This document shows positions 19,751 through 31,732 of a DNA stretch of 64,000 nt, piece by piece. The notes under the pieces were generated by a model. That model ran no database searches. It was not told where the DNA came from and saw only the letters and a list, made by a program, of their open reading frames with translations. The stretch spans positions 16,512,001 through 16,576,000 of the forward strand of contig CM072343.1 in the NCBI GenBank assembly GCA_036874045.1, read 5' to 3'. Each line of letters starts with the position of its first letter. The first letter of the stretch is position 1. The position numbers and the translations under genes were made by a program. The DNA comes from Cymodocea nodosa. Taxonomy: Eukaryota > Streptophyta > Magnoliopsida > Alismatales > Cymodoceaceae.

Positions 19751-22480
19751 CTACAAGTTAAATTTATTTATTACTTAAAGTAACAATAATAAAAGGAAAA
19801 GATAAAAAATATAATAAGAAAATAATAATAATACAAAAAATTAAGAAAATTTGTTGTTCATTATGGCAAAAATTTCTATCAAATTTATATAGGATATTAT
19901 TATTGTTCCTTCCATTTACATTATAAGTTTATTGTATGCATAAAAAAATAAAAATAAAATTAAGTTTGAGATTAAGCGATAGATCTGTAATAAATAATTT
20001 CGTTATTCTTGTATATAAACTGGAAATATATTTGTAACAAGTCAAAATATTGAATTGAATAAAATTGCATTTTGTTATAAATCTGAATACATTGCTGCTA
20101 GTAAGTTGAAAAGTTAAATAAGACGAATTATGAGATATAGAAAAATTAAATATGGACAATTTGATATATATTATCAAGGCTATTTTTCTAGAACTTGACA
20201 AAAATGCCCTTGAGGCGAAATAGAGGGAAAAAATAAAATATAATGATAAAAAGGTAAGAAGTCTTGGTAAAATTTGTTTGAAAATACAAGTTGTGAAATG
20301 CATTCAATTCATCTTTTAAAAATACAATTCTTGCAAAATGCATGAGGAATAAAGTATTATGAAATATATTAACAATATGATTATCATAAGTAAAGACTTA
20401 TTTATTGCAAGTGATGATTATCCTTAATAGTTTGTAAGTTAGTTTTGAGATGGTAATTACATCTCTTAGAGTAAACCTTTTAAATTGTGAAGCTAAGTTG
20501 GGGAACTGAATAGGAAATCTTAGCCTACTTGAAAAGAAGCATGAAATGTACAAACAAATTAATAAAGATGAAAAATTAATCATAGCCAACTAGCTATTTA
20601 TGTGGTCAATTCAGCCATTTTAACACAAATTATACTAATAAAGATGAAAATAAAGGCAAGATCTTGAAATAAAGAGCAACCCACAAATGAGTATTTGTTG
20701 ACATAAGAGAATGCAATAATTTTGTAATACAATTCCTAGTTTTAATTTAATTATGGTACAACCTTACACATTACAAAGACAAATAAAAGATTCTAATCTT
20801 TCATAAAATTTAAAATTAGTGAATAACACATCTATATAAACAACAACACTTACTTAGATGTAAAAGATATTGACACCTATCTATTAGATCTTGGAGGCAT
20901 CATAATTTTAAAAATATCAAAAATTTAGAATTAGGTCAATTTCAACATTGCTTAATTAAAAAACCTTTGATAATTTATAGATAATTTTTCTAGATATGCA
21001 TATGTTTATTGATATTTCGTAAAACAAAGATATTAACCTATTTTAAGAAACATAAAATGAAAGTAGAAAGACAACTTAGAAGGAAAGTTAAGGTTTAAGG
21101 ATAGATAAAGGTGGAAAATACAATTCAAAGAAATTTAAATAATGTTGTGAATAATATGAAATTAAAAGGAATACAATAATGTCTTATATGTTATAATAAA
21201 ATGGTGTAACAATAGGAAAAAATAGAATTTTGATTAATTCTTTTAAAAGTATGTTTTCATATTTAGATCACTCTAAAGAATGTTAAGGAAAAGTTTTACT
21301 CACAACAAACTATATATTAAATAGAATAATCATCAAATCTGTTTTAAATAAACCTTATGAATTGTAAATCAGAAGAAAGTTTAATTTAAACCACTTATAA
21401 AAATAACATTCTATAACTTATATTCTTATTCTTAAACAACTTAAAGATGAGTTACACTTTAGGATATTAAAATACAAATTTATAGGACATTGTGATAATT
21501 CCTTTTGTTATAATTTTTAATGACAAAGATCCTCTACTAGTAATAGACGACAACTATTTTAATTGTTTTCCACGATGAGACCTTTGAAATAAAGGGGAAT
21601 ATCAACCTTAGTATAGAAAACATCAATGACCTCATGGAGATTGCGAGGGATGAAGAACATGTTGAACTTAACATAAAAAATCAAAATAAGTCTAAAGAAA
21701 GTTATTGTTAACGACAAAAGAATAAAACTTCAACTTTATTACATGAATGATTATCATTTGTATTCTTACAAGGTTTTACATTTGTTAGCGAAAAATTTAA
21801 AAGTTTAAGTTTCATACGAACGGTGAAAATAAAAATTGAAAAATTATACATCTTATATATCATGAAAGTGTCGTAAGAAATTTAATACATAAAATGTAGT
21901 GACCAAAGAGGCGATATTAGTGAGTGGTCAAAGAATACTATTGTAGATGACGTGTGAGGTGGTAGATTGGATTTTGGTTTGCTACAAACACTACCAAAAC
22001 TCCTACTTGCTATCGCTTGAGCACCCTCTCTCTATTGCTCAACTTTTTCTTGTTCTCTCTAGTTGTAGCCCGTCCCAACTTAGTTTAATGATATTTCTTT
22101 TTTTATCTTGCAAAAAAAGAAATCTTATGATTTAAAAATTCACCGAATATTCTTTAAACTTTGAATTTATCATCGATATCTTTATTATATTAACTTTTTC
22201 TTTTTATTAACCTTCAATTATTACTAAGATGATTATTATTGAATTTCCTTTGATTAGAATGTAACCTAACATGTTGTAAATGTTGGTGTAAAATGACCAA
22301 AAAACCATCATTTCAATACCTTCAATATTTTCACCATTTTTTTTATTTTCTTGCAAAATAAGCAATAAGTATAAGATTAAAGCCTTCAGTTGTGGTTTAT
22401 CAATACAAAGTGCTACAGAGACAGAGAAGATGAAGTTCAAAATGCCCAAAGGTTACAAAGCTTAAAATAAACGAACAAAA
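19751..22480. other. Very AT-rich stretch, no gene seen
   Basis: Long A/T runs and no conserved protein in any frame; the ORFs present are Ile/Phe/Ser/Asn-rich and typical of random AT-rich sequence. Confidence 0.5.
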
Positions 22481-23130
22481 GCAAAGGTAGATAAATCAAG
22501 AAAGAAGCTACAGCCTGTCATTACCCTTCACTTCATTCGCCCATCTTCAAGAAGAATTAGGTTATTTTTTTCTTCTTCTTTGGTTATTCAGAGGTCTGTA
22601 GAGAATGTGTTGAGAGAGCTATGGTCAATGGCACTCTCCAATGGGTTTACCTGCATCAACTTTTGCAACATTCTCTTCAACCTTGTCTTCATTTTCTTCC
22701 AACATACCATCCTTCCTCCTGCTCCTTATTGTCATTCCCATCTCCCTCCTTTGAAGCAACCTGAATGCCATTCTCACTGCCCTTGTCTAAGATCAAAGGG
22801 TTGAGCAAGAATGCAGTAAGAATTGGATTGGAGGTGGTGTCAAAGGATAGATTTGGGTAGAAAGTGGTCAAGAAAGGCTTGTAGTTGAGAGTGGTTGTAG
22901 TTCTATTCTACCTCTAAAAATATGGGAGGTACTTTGGATTTAAGGTTAGTTCAATGAGAATAAGGGTAGATATGCCATTTCACCTATGGAATTAAGATTC
23001 TAATCATAATCAAGTTAAGGGACATTGAGGGAATCTAACAGTTGCTAATGGCATGGGCATTAAAAAAAAGGAAATTTAAATTAATAGGTGTAGTTGGGTT
23101 AAATTCAAAATTCAAGAGGTATGAATATGC
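22481..23130. other. Unassigned segment left of an LTR
   Basis: Moderate GC, with a 60-codon minus-strand ORF (22689-22871: FYPNLSFDTTSNPILTAFLL and Glu/Asp-rich tail) and a plus-strand 74-codon ORF overlapping it. By position this would be the internal leader of the minus-strand LTR element whose 5' LTR is at 23146-23283. Nothing is recognised. Confidence 0.3.
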
Positions 23131-23145
23131 TCTAATAGCATGTTG

Positions 23146-23283
23146 TTAAAATAGAAAAATAAAAGATTCAAATTTCATTAAAGAGGGAGAATACAATATA
23201 TATATATATAGGCCAAAATAGATCCTAAGTTAGCAAATATCTATTTACCCACATATATAAGCATATATAAATAAAACACTAAA
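23146..23283 (-). repeat. Copia LTR (minus strand)
   Basis: TGTTAAAATAG...AAACACTAAACA on the plus strand. On its left, TGCTCTAATAGCATG reads on the minus strand as a mutated initiator-Met primer site. On its right, the minus strand carries a copia pol tail (GVNTFEYLCNKLGMINIYV) and a purine tract GGAAGAGTGTGAGAG. It is therefore flanked as both a 5' and a 3' LTR, as when two related elements recombine or insert in tandem. Confidence 0.55.
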
Positions 23284-23400
23284 CATCTCTCACACTCTTC
23301 CTACATATATATTTATCATGCCTAACTTATTACATAGATATTCAAAAGTATTAACACCTAACTCAAAAAATATCAACAAGTTGCACTATATATTAGAAAT
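23284..23400 (-). pseudogene. Copia RNase H C-terminal tail
   Basis: The minus strand encodes LGVNTFEYLCNKLGMINIYV, the conserved last segment of copia polyproteins (KGLG..F..LC.KLG..DIY). Upstream pol is absent, so only about 40 codons survive next to the LTR. Confidence 0.6.
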
Positions 23401-23581
23401 ACCAAAATTAGTGAGATATAAGCAAGTTTTCTCATATCTACATCTAATATTAGGCTGAAAATGTGGACAACTTTTGGGAATAAACTTTTAACAAAAAAAT
23501 CAAAAATTTAAATAAATGCCTAGAATGTGCCTAATTTCAACTTCTAGGAATTTAGCTAATTGGTTTAAAAGTTTCTATTTG

Positions 23582-25430
23582 TGTAAAATAGGGATTTTTT
23601 GGAGGGTGAAGAACTTCTTTCATTTATGTTACAGAGTATTTATACATAGAAAAGGGTAAATGAATCTTAAGATCCATTTACCCATATATACACAACTCAA
23701 CACTCCCTCAAGCTAGATGATATATGTCCATCATATCCAACTTGTTACAGAGATCTACAATCACACCACTAGTTAAAGGCCTTTGTAAGAATATTAGCAA
23801 GTTCTTTGGAAAGAGCGTGAATAACCCCTTTTATTACCAACTCTCGAATCAAGTGGCAATCAATCTTGATGTGTTTTGTTTGCTCATGAAATGTTGTATT
23901 TTTTACAATGTGAATGGTTGCTTGGTTGTTGCAGTGTATAGGCATAGGCTCTTGAATCTAAACTCCAAATTCTTTCAAGAGTGTAATCACATCATCTCAC
24001 ATGAAGCATCAACTATGGACCTGTATTCAACCTCTACACTAGATCTTAACACAACATTCTATTTCTTACTTCACTATGTAACTAGATTTCCTCCAATATA
24101 AGTAAGATATCCAAAAGTGGATTTTTGATCACCTTTGTTGTTTGCCCAACTAGAGTCATAAAATGCTTCAACACTTAGATGTCCATTCACCTTGTAGAAT
24201 AGTCATTTGCCCAAAGTTCCCTTGATATAGCTAAGTAAACATTGAGCATCAATCCAATGCACTTCTCTAAGTTCATGCTTCATGCTTCAATCCAATGTTC
24301 TTCTGGTGGTGACTCTTTGTCCCAAAATTGTAGATTTAATTCAATTAAAGTATTCTCTGGCTTACAGCTAAGGCACCCAATTTCAGACAAGTCTAGGGTA
24401 TACTTCCTCTATGATAAGATTATCTTTCTTGAAGAGTAGACAAACTCAATACCTAAGAAATAGCCAGGTCTTTCCATGTTCTTGATAGCAAAGTGAGCTT
24501 GGAGGTAATCTTTTGTCTCCACAATCCTTACTATATCACTCTTGATGAGAAGAATATCATCAACATACACTACAAGGAGAATGCATCCTCAAGGCATATG
24601 TTGAATAAAATCAAAATGATCCACTACACATCAATGAAAATTTACTTGAATCATCACTTCACTAAACTTCTTGAACCAAGCTCTTGAACTTTGTTTCAAC
24701 TCATAAATGACCTTCTATAGTCTACACACTCATGACTCCTCCTAAGTAATATACTCAAGAGGTTGCTCTATGTAAACTTCTTCAGATAGGTCTTCATAAA
24801 GAAGACATTCTTGACTTCTAATTGGTGAAAGTGCTTAACCTCTATTGATGGCCATAGAGAGAAGCACCTAAATAAAATTCAATCTAGCAACAGGTGAGAA
24901 TGTCTCAGCATAGTCAACTCTATATGTTTGTGTAAATCCACGTGCCACTAAACGAGTATTGTACCTAACAATGGAAGCATTAAGGTTATGCTTGATTGTA
25001 AATACCCATTTACAACTAACTACATTTACCCTAGTAGGACAAAATACTAACTCCCATGTGTCACGTGAGCAAAGTGCATCTATTTCATCATTCATTGCAA
25101 CCTTCCAACATAATAATTATAATGCATCCTAATAATTCCTTGGAAGAGACTTAGAAGAGATGGTCATGGCAAAGGTGCGACAAGGTGTAAGATGATTATA
25201 AGCAATAAAGTTAAAAATCAAATGTTATGTGCAAGAACAGATGCCTTTCTAGATAGCTATGGATAAGTCATTTGATATGAAGTCAAGAGGACCCATGTTT
25301 AGAGAAGGAATTGTAAGTAGTGACAACATGACATCATCATTGATAACTAAATCTCTCTCAATTAAACCAATGCTTCTCTAGCTAACATCATCCAACATTT
25401 CCAAAGGTCAAGTCATGAACATCCAACATT
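23582..25430 (-). pseudogene. Ty1/copia pol relic with 3' LTR
   Basis: LTR at 23582-23702 (plus-strand TGTAAAATAGGG ... CTCAACA), bounded on the minus strand by CTTGAGGGAG, a polypurine tract. Further right the minus strand reads copia pol from its 3' end: EYRSIVDAS, a CNNQATIHIVKNTTFHEQTK-like RNase H segment, and at 25095-24868 an open 75-codon stretch AMNDEIDALCSRDTWELV ... CKWVFTIKHNLNASIVRYNT RLVARGFTQTYRVDYAETFS PVARLNFI (spaces added), which is the start of the copia RT domain. The pre-RT segment is recognisable to about 25430 (SLPRNYWDAL-like). Stops and frameshifts throughout; integrase and gag are not found. Confidence 0.85.
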
Positions 25431-26555
25431 TTTCTACAAGCCTAACCAAACTTACATCCAACTACTTCGTGCATTTCGCTAATCAAGCCGTACAACTCTT
25501 CCAATGGAAACAATCTTGTTTTTGTCTTATTAGATAATTTCATTTGATTAAATCAAGCACTTAATTATTTTAGCTAGACATCTTTTTAGTTCAACTAAGC
25601 TAGCTCGTCCTCTCACCAAAATCATCTAACATGTTATAAGTCCTCACTATAACAATATGAGGCCGAACTGTGAATGTTAGGTCTATCCCTTATACCAAAA
25701 CTTCTAGGATTATGGGTGCAATGCCTCATGCACGACCTTTAGTAGAACAAATCTCAAGAGATCTCTTTACTGCCCAAAAGATATGTAAGTAATATAAATT
25801 TGTGCCATATGATCTTCTCTCAGAGGGTAAACTCCTTTTTGCCCTCATTGCCTACACTAAGCGACCTAACTTAGGGTCATCTATCACTTGAATGCTCACC
25901 TAAAATCCTTATGATGATGTTGACTAAAGTAGGTGGACACACACATGGAGTAGGGGCAATCTTAATCATTTTATCTTAGAAGCCACTATCAAGGTTCTTT
26001 AACAAAAATAAGTATACATGTGTGACTCCTTTCATGGTAGAGTCTAAAAATGAGTACATGGCAAGCCCATATTCTAAGCAGAAGTCAAGTGAACTTTAGA
26101 CATTGTCAAAAAAGAAATTAAAGATCAAGAGGGTGTAGAAATCAAACAAAAGATGGCAAAAAAGTTGTGCAAGTAAAGACCTTACATGGATATGGGAAAA
26201 GAGGGGATGATCTAAGAAAATTGAAATCCCTAGAAGTAAGGATCCTCTCTCTAGCTCTTAGCACTTGGCTCTCGACATTTAGCTCTCTAGACCCCAACTC
26301 AACTACACTCACTTGGCACCTACATCTTAGAGAATGAAGTAGTGAACTCGCAAGCATTCAAACCTATGAAAGGAGTATCCAACAAAAGCATCATCTACAA
26401 CACAAGTAAGCAAATGTTAAACTTAAAGCATTGCACCATGTAGAATAGAACATCAAGATCTTAATGATCAAAAAAGGTCATGAGAACCCCTTTTAGTGGT
26501 ATGAACCCTTACAACAATCACCCATGCTGATAAGCATGACTTCATCTCTCTCGTG
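25431..26555. other. No gene seen
   Basis: Low-complexity plant intergenic or retroelement leader-like sequence. A minus-strand 71-codon ORF near 26142-26357 is Leu/Ser/Arg-rich without a domain. Confidence 0.35.
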
Positions 26556-26559
26556 ACTA

Positions 26560-27185
26560 CATGAAATCTTGTAATTCACGTTCATACTCTTTATGAGACT
26601 ACCTACATACATCTTCACTAGTATCAACCCTAGCATTTATTTTAGAACCAACTTTGTAGTAGCATGAATCTTTGTTGTTTGCATTTATTTCTCCATCCTA
26701 GATCTACATGAATCCTTGTAAGTTTGTTATCATTATTGTTGAATATCTAACTTGAATCATTGTAAGGGTATTCTGGTTATTTGACCAATTGTATTGTCCA
26801 TGCTATTTAAGTATGGACCTAGGGCACCCATTAGAATGCTGATCATTTTTGTATTCCACCTAAAACAAGAGAGAACTTCAACCTTCTCCATCCATGGACA
26901 TACTTAAGTAGGGGAACCACGTAAATCCAAGTGTTGTGTGCTTGCTTCTCCATCTCTTCTTCCTCCTCTCTTGCATAACAATTATTATCATTTAGTTGTC
27001 CTATGTATTTTGCATGAATCTTTGTAGTTTACATCCATTTATTTTTGAAACCTATATGAATCCTAGTAAGTTCCATATTACCTTAACTTAACCATTTAAC
27101 TTTGAAAATCCTACATGAATCCTTACGATTTAGGTCCAACTCCTTAACCTTCGACTTACATGAATCCTTGTAGATTTACTACTTT
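26560..27185 (+). repeat. Dispersed array of a TACATGAATCCTTGTA motif
   Basis: About eight copies of TACATGAATCCTTGTARRTTT or close variants occur at about 26562, 26657, 26704, 26753, 27011, 27053, 27111 and 27157. Spacing is irregular (about 45-60 bp in two clusters). An LTR-like block (TGTAAGGGTATTCTGG to about 26990) lies between the clusters. Probably LTR or untranslated sequence of a retroelement. Confidence 0.5.
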
Positions 27186-27624
27186 TCGACTTATCATCAT
27201 TTGTCTCAGTAACATGCCATAACATTTCAATTGAACTACATCTTGTTGCACTTCAAAGGTTAGCCTTCAACTAGATAAGGTGAATGTCTAACATCTTTCC
27301 ATTTCGTACCCCAAAGACTTACCTACTTCCTCTATGTAGACTAATACCTTTTCTACATACTATCCTATAAAGAAGATCCTTTCTAATTTTTTTAGTTTTA
27401 CCTCAACAAACTAAATGATGACTTCATTTCTCATTCCTTTTGGATTGTCTACTCTGGTATTTCGATTCAAAGTATTACACATGATAAAAAGCTCATACAT
27501 ACTTTGACAAACCAAATTCATAATCCAAACCAATAAGTGGAGAGGTTCTTTTATATATTGGTGCTAAGTGCTATCCTCACTTTCTTCATTGTGGGATTTT
27601 TTCAATCAGTTAAAAATGATAGAA

Positions 27625-27960
27625 AAATTTGTTACAAAAACATTTTATTGTGTTTGAAGGAAAAAGAATTATAATGCAAATGTATTAAAGCATGTTACAA
27701 ATTTTCATAACATAATATAAATATCGAAAATCCTCTTACAAAAACATTATGTTCTGTTTGTGGAAAGAAATATTGTATTATAAAGCTATTGAATCATGTT
27801 ACAAATTTCCAAAACATTAAAAATCATGTAAGAAACATTCTGTTGTATTTGAGGATGACAACATTGTAATACAAATGTCTACTATTGGAAATTTACCATA
27901 AACATGCCACAAACTTTTAAAATCATGTTACAAAAACACTCAACAATGTGGTTCATGAGA
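27625..27960 (+). repeat. ~100-bp tandem repeat, three to four diverged copies
   Basis: Units begin with TTACAAAAACATT or TAAGAAACATTCT at about 27628, 27735, 27828 and 27927. Each contains TGTTGTATTTGAGG-like, an ATTGTAATACAAATGT-like and an AATCATGTTACAAA-like word. Periods are about 107, 93 and 99 bp. No coding. Confidence 0.6.
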
Positions 27961-28641
27961 GAAAATTATGATAAATGCATGCAATTATGTTTCAAATTAC
28001 ATTAGCCAACTTAAAATTTTTGAAAAAAAAATTTGTGCTAGAAAAAGGACTATTTGCAGGAGCATCCTTACATTTCATAACAAAGCGCCCGAGCTACTTG
28101 CATCTCATAGAGCATTTTACATTCATACATTCAATTGGCAGATTGATGTAAACAAGGAATCAGAGGATGATCCAACCTTTTTTCTGCAATTAGGCTAGTT
28201 ACTCATAGAGGAGTACAAGAAATTTGGATTAATGCCAAGATTTCAGTCTTGATCATTCAAAATTAGAAGTCCACATTTATGCCTATAATTAATAAATATT
28301 TTCTTATTCATGAGGTAACAACATGGTAATGATAGAATTTTCTCTTTTTTCCATTTTACAACTATGTTGTAATACATTATCATAAAAAAAAACATAGCTG
28401 CAATATCCACCCTTATCTAAAAGCTCCTCCAGTGGCAAAGCTATTCTCTTAATATTTTTGACAAGAGTGTCCGCAAGTGGGCATCTAAAACTTCATCAAT
28501 CCTAGAATGGTTTCTAAGCACTATTTTAAGCTTTTCCTGTATGCTTTTTGTGTCAATTTGTCACTACCATATACGGTTAATTAATAAAGGTAGCGCAAAC
28601 CTAAAGATGTCTGATCTAACTCACCCATCTAGAAATTTTCA

Positions 28642-28930
28642 GCCAAAAATATTTCTGTAGGTCCTTACAAAAATTTTTCTAGGCACATATGTTTTTTAAA
28701 TATTTTATTATAAAGACTGGTTAATCTATTGGTATAATCTACCATATCAAAATTTACAATGCAATTTATCCATGCAGCATTTTTTAGGCAAAAATATTTC
28801 TGTAGGTCCTTACAGAAATTTTTCAGGTAGGTACCTATTTTTTAAAATATTTTATATTTAAAAAAAAAAAATTATAAAGCTGATTAATCTATAGTGTGAT
28901 CTACTATATCAAAATTTAAACCTAACCCAA
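28642..28930 (+). repeat. ~146-bp direct duplication
   Basis: Copies at 28642-28787 and 28788-28930. Both start GCMAAAAATATTTCTGTAGG, continue through TCCTTACARAAATTTTTC and end with a CTACYATATCAAAATTTA-like segment. A 12-bp A run sits in the second copy. Confidence 0.7.
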
Positions 28931-31265
28931 TTGTCATTAGCTAACATTCTTTTATTTGAAAATCAATGATTAAAATTGAGTAGAAAATAGTACAATTGCA
29001 AAAATTAATACTTATTATATACTTATAATCATCTAATGATAATATCTATATGGTCACTTTCACCCCACATATATTTCTAAGAGAGAAACACAGCATCTAT
29101 AAGAACCACAATTGCATACGCCTACACCACTAACTTGAACTTAATTTTGTTACCAATTGACAACATGTCCCGGTACAATCTGTGGACAAGCATTTTACCA
29201 AACAAGCTTAAACAGACAGTAAAGAGAATGTCTATCAATTTATAAGAGGGAACCAGTGTCTGAAACCTTTACTAGAATGAAGCTCAATTGTTTGGTTTAG
29301 TTATATCTTAAATGACAACATTATACATATTATTATCTACCGCATGAAGTTTTGGGCTAGTTTATGCCATACAGACGGACAAGACTATACATACTATTAT
29401 CCTCAACTTTACAAGCAAAGGCGACTTACAAATGTTGAAACAATAAATAATGAGACAGAAAAAACTCCTGGAATCTGCCAACATATTTCACTTATTTTTC
29501 TTCACGTGTTCTGCAAAGGGAATACAAAAAACGTAAGAGAAGACTAAACTAGCAAAACAAGAGTAGGGTATGAAAGATGTTTACGCTCAATGCAATACAC
29601 TATATTTGCTATTATGAAATCGTTCCAAACACATCAAAAATTCGGAAAACAAACCACCAAAGCATCTAAATATATTCCCCACATCCAAGAAGTCCATTCG
29701 AATGTGATATTGACCAAGTGATTCAGGTACTCGGTTGTCTTCATATGTGTACAAAAAAATCCTTCCTAGTGATTCTTAAAATGAATGAGAACCACCTTGC
29801 CATCTAAAGAAATTCATTATCCTTTCAATTGGTTTTTCACGACCAGTGAATGATGAACAAAGTTAGGAAAATAACAATTGATTCTACGGTATAGGTTGAT
29901 GCCATGTATTATAAAATTGCAAAAGCTGTTGATCCCTAGAGAGGAAATACTAATATACCACTTCCACCCTAAAACCCTGAATATACCTCCATTCTACAAT
30001 ACCCTGACATAAACAATGAAATAGATTGACAACACAGATACTGTAACTTTTTTTTTTCCCAAGAATCACATAAATGCATATGCTAAGCACAAGCAATGAT
30101 AGATTCAAATAAGTAATATTTGGGGTAAAAAAATTGATATAACATAATTAGGTAAGGGCAAAAAAATAAAAACACAAAGGTAAAATACAAAAGTGAAAAA
30201 TTAATATAACAAGACGTAACATATTATGTTGTTGTGTCGTGTTATATGGGTAAATTTGGAAAGTAAAAAGCTTGAAACACCATGTTTTTTATATATGAAC
30301 TAGGCTATAGATGAAGGTACTGGTAAACATAATGATTAACAAGAAGCCAGTAATAAAAATGTCAGAATAGAGTTAATAATAACGTGTAACATGCAAGGAA
30401 AGTGTTTTTTATGAAAATTTTGTTAAATACAAAATACAAAACATAATTAACGCAATACTCTAAGCCAATATTGATGTACTTTTATGTCCTGTTTGTGCCA
30501 CTATACGCCCAGGATATATACCCAACTGTATCATATACATGTAGTGATATCACATCCAATACAAATACAGTTGTATCATGGCAGATACAGAGTATCATAG
30601 CATCCAACTTCGTGCATAGATTATAAAATGCTGTTCCATCGATTCACAGTCTCAAACAGCTCAGCCATGTGTCCATATGATAAATAACACAAACTTCAAC
30701 TAATAAAGCACTCTTCTTTCCCTTTAAAAAAAACTAGGACATCACTCTCACAATGACAATTTCACTCTTTTCTGAGTGGTCAAACAATGTTACATTCACG
30801 CTGTTAAAGCTACAAATATCAAACTTTTCTTTCCTTTATTTCGAAGTGAAGAAGGGTGAATCTCGTTAAAGAATAGTAAGATACATCCAAGAGAGTAAAA
30901 GATATACCAAAATGGTAATTCCAAACTATTCTTTCCTTCCAATTCCAAATCAATTTTTACTTGTATTTCATACAGATGAAATAATTACCTTGAACATATA
31001 TATAATTTAAACAATAATCCAATCTTTAGTTGCCATTAGTTGTAGCTTGAATTTATAAAGATGAATGGGAAAACAAGTGTCAATCTTTTATATAGGAATT
31101 CAGAATAATTCAGGTGTTTGTATTTTCTTTGATTATCATATCTATGATTTTATTGTAATGTACTGTATTATATTAAATATACATTGTTTTCAACCATGGA
31201 GTCCACATTTACTTCAGATTAGTCAAAAATGATTTCATTCAGAATAGAAAAATTGCATCAGTTCA
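28931..31265. other. 3' flank of the JmjC gene, no gene seen
   Basis: AT-rich, with only short random ORFs. The 3' UTR of the JmjC gene should lie just left of 31658, but no polyadenylation site could be fixed. Confidence 0.35.
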
Positions 31266-31269
31266 AGAT

Positions 31270-31540
31270 AAAATAATAAAAAATATCTTAAATAATTTGA
31301 TTATACTCGTAGAAGACATAGATGCTTCTATAAGGTACGTAGAATTAATTAATGTAAGTAAAATTAAGAGGTAGAGGAAGACCAAAAATTACTTAATTAG
31401 AAATGGTAAAAAAAATTACAATTATATAATTTAACAGAAGATTTAGTTATGGATAGAAATAAAGGAAAGCAAAGGATTCATGGTTGACCCCATATAATAA
31501 AATTAAGACATGATGGTTATTGTTGTTGTCATCGTTTACA
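31270..31540 (+). mobile_element. RTE-type LINE 3'-end fragment
   Basis: The plus strand reads IRYVELIN, GRGRPKIT (from AGAGGTAGAGGAAGACC), then MDRNKGK and GFMVDP, i.e. the C-terminus common to plant RTE LINEs (..GRGRPK.TL.E...KDL....L..D..LDR..WR..IHVADP). It ends in TTATTGTTGTTGTCATCG, the TTG-type tail usual for this clade. Confidence 0.65.
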
Positions 31541-31657
31541 ATTATTGCAAAAAACAAAATAAGATGTTTTTAACAGATAAACAAGATGTACTTCTTGTAA
31601 AAAATAGCATGATGTCATGTAGCAGAAAATAACCAAGCGTAAGACTAAAAATTGTTC

Positions 31658-31732
31658 TCACTTGAATAACGAAATAATATCTGTGGCTTCCCTAATGGCA
31701 TAACTTGCAGCATAAAGAGCCATCTTTTTCAC
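31658..31732 (-). CDS. JmjC gene, last coding exon
   Basis: Acceptor [32 protein letters not shown] (space added) and TGA. Ending shortly after the YAASxAI word is usual for the family. Confidence 0.92.
   Translation of the reverse strand: MKKMALYAASYAIREATDIISLFK

Noticed and set aside
19244-19783. 179-codon plus-strand ORF called as a gene
   Set aside because: Open frames on both strands are expected at this GC content, there is no domain, and the last codons run into AT-rich DNA. Described as part of the island instead.
26560-27185. CRISPR-like array
   Set aside because: Eukaryotic context, irregular spacing, degenerate repeats and no cas genes.
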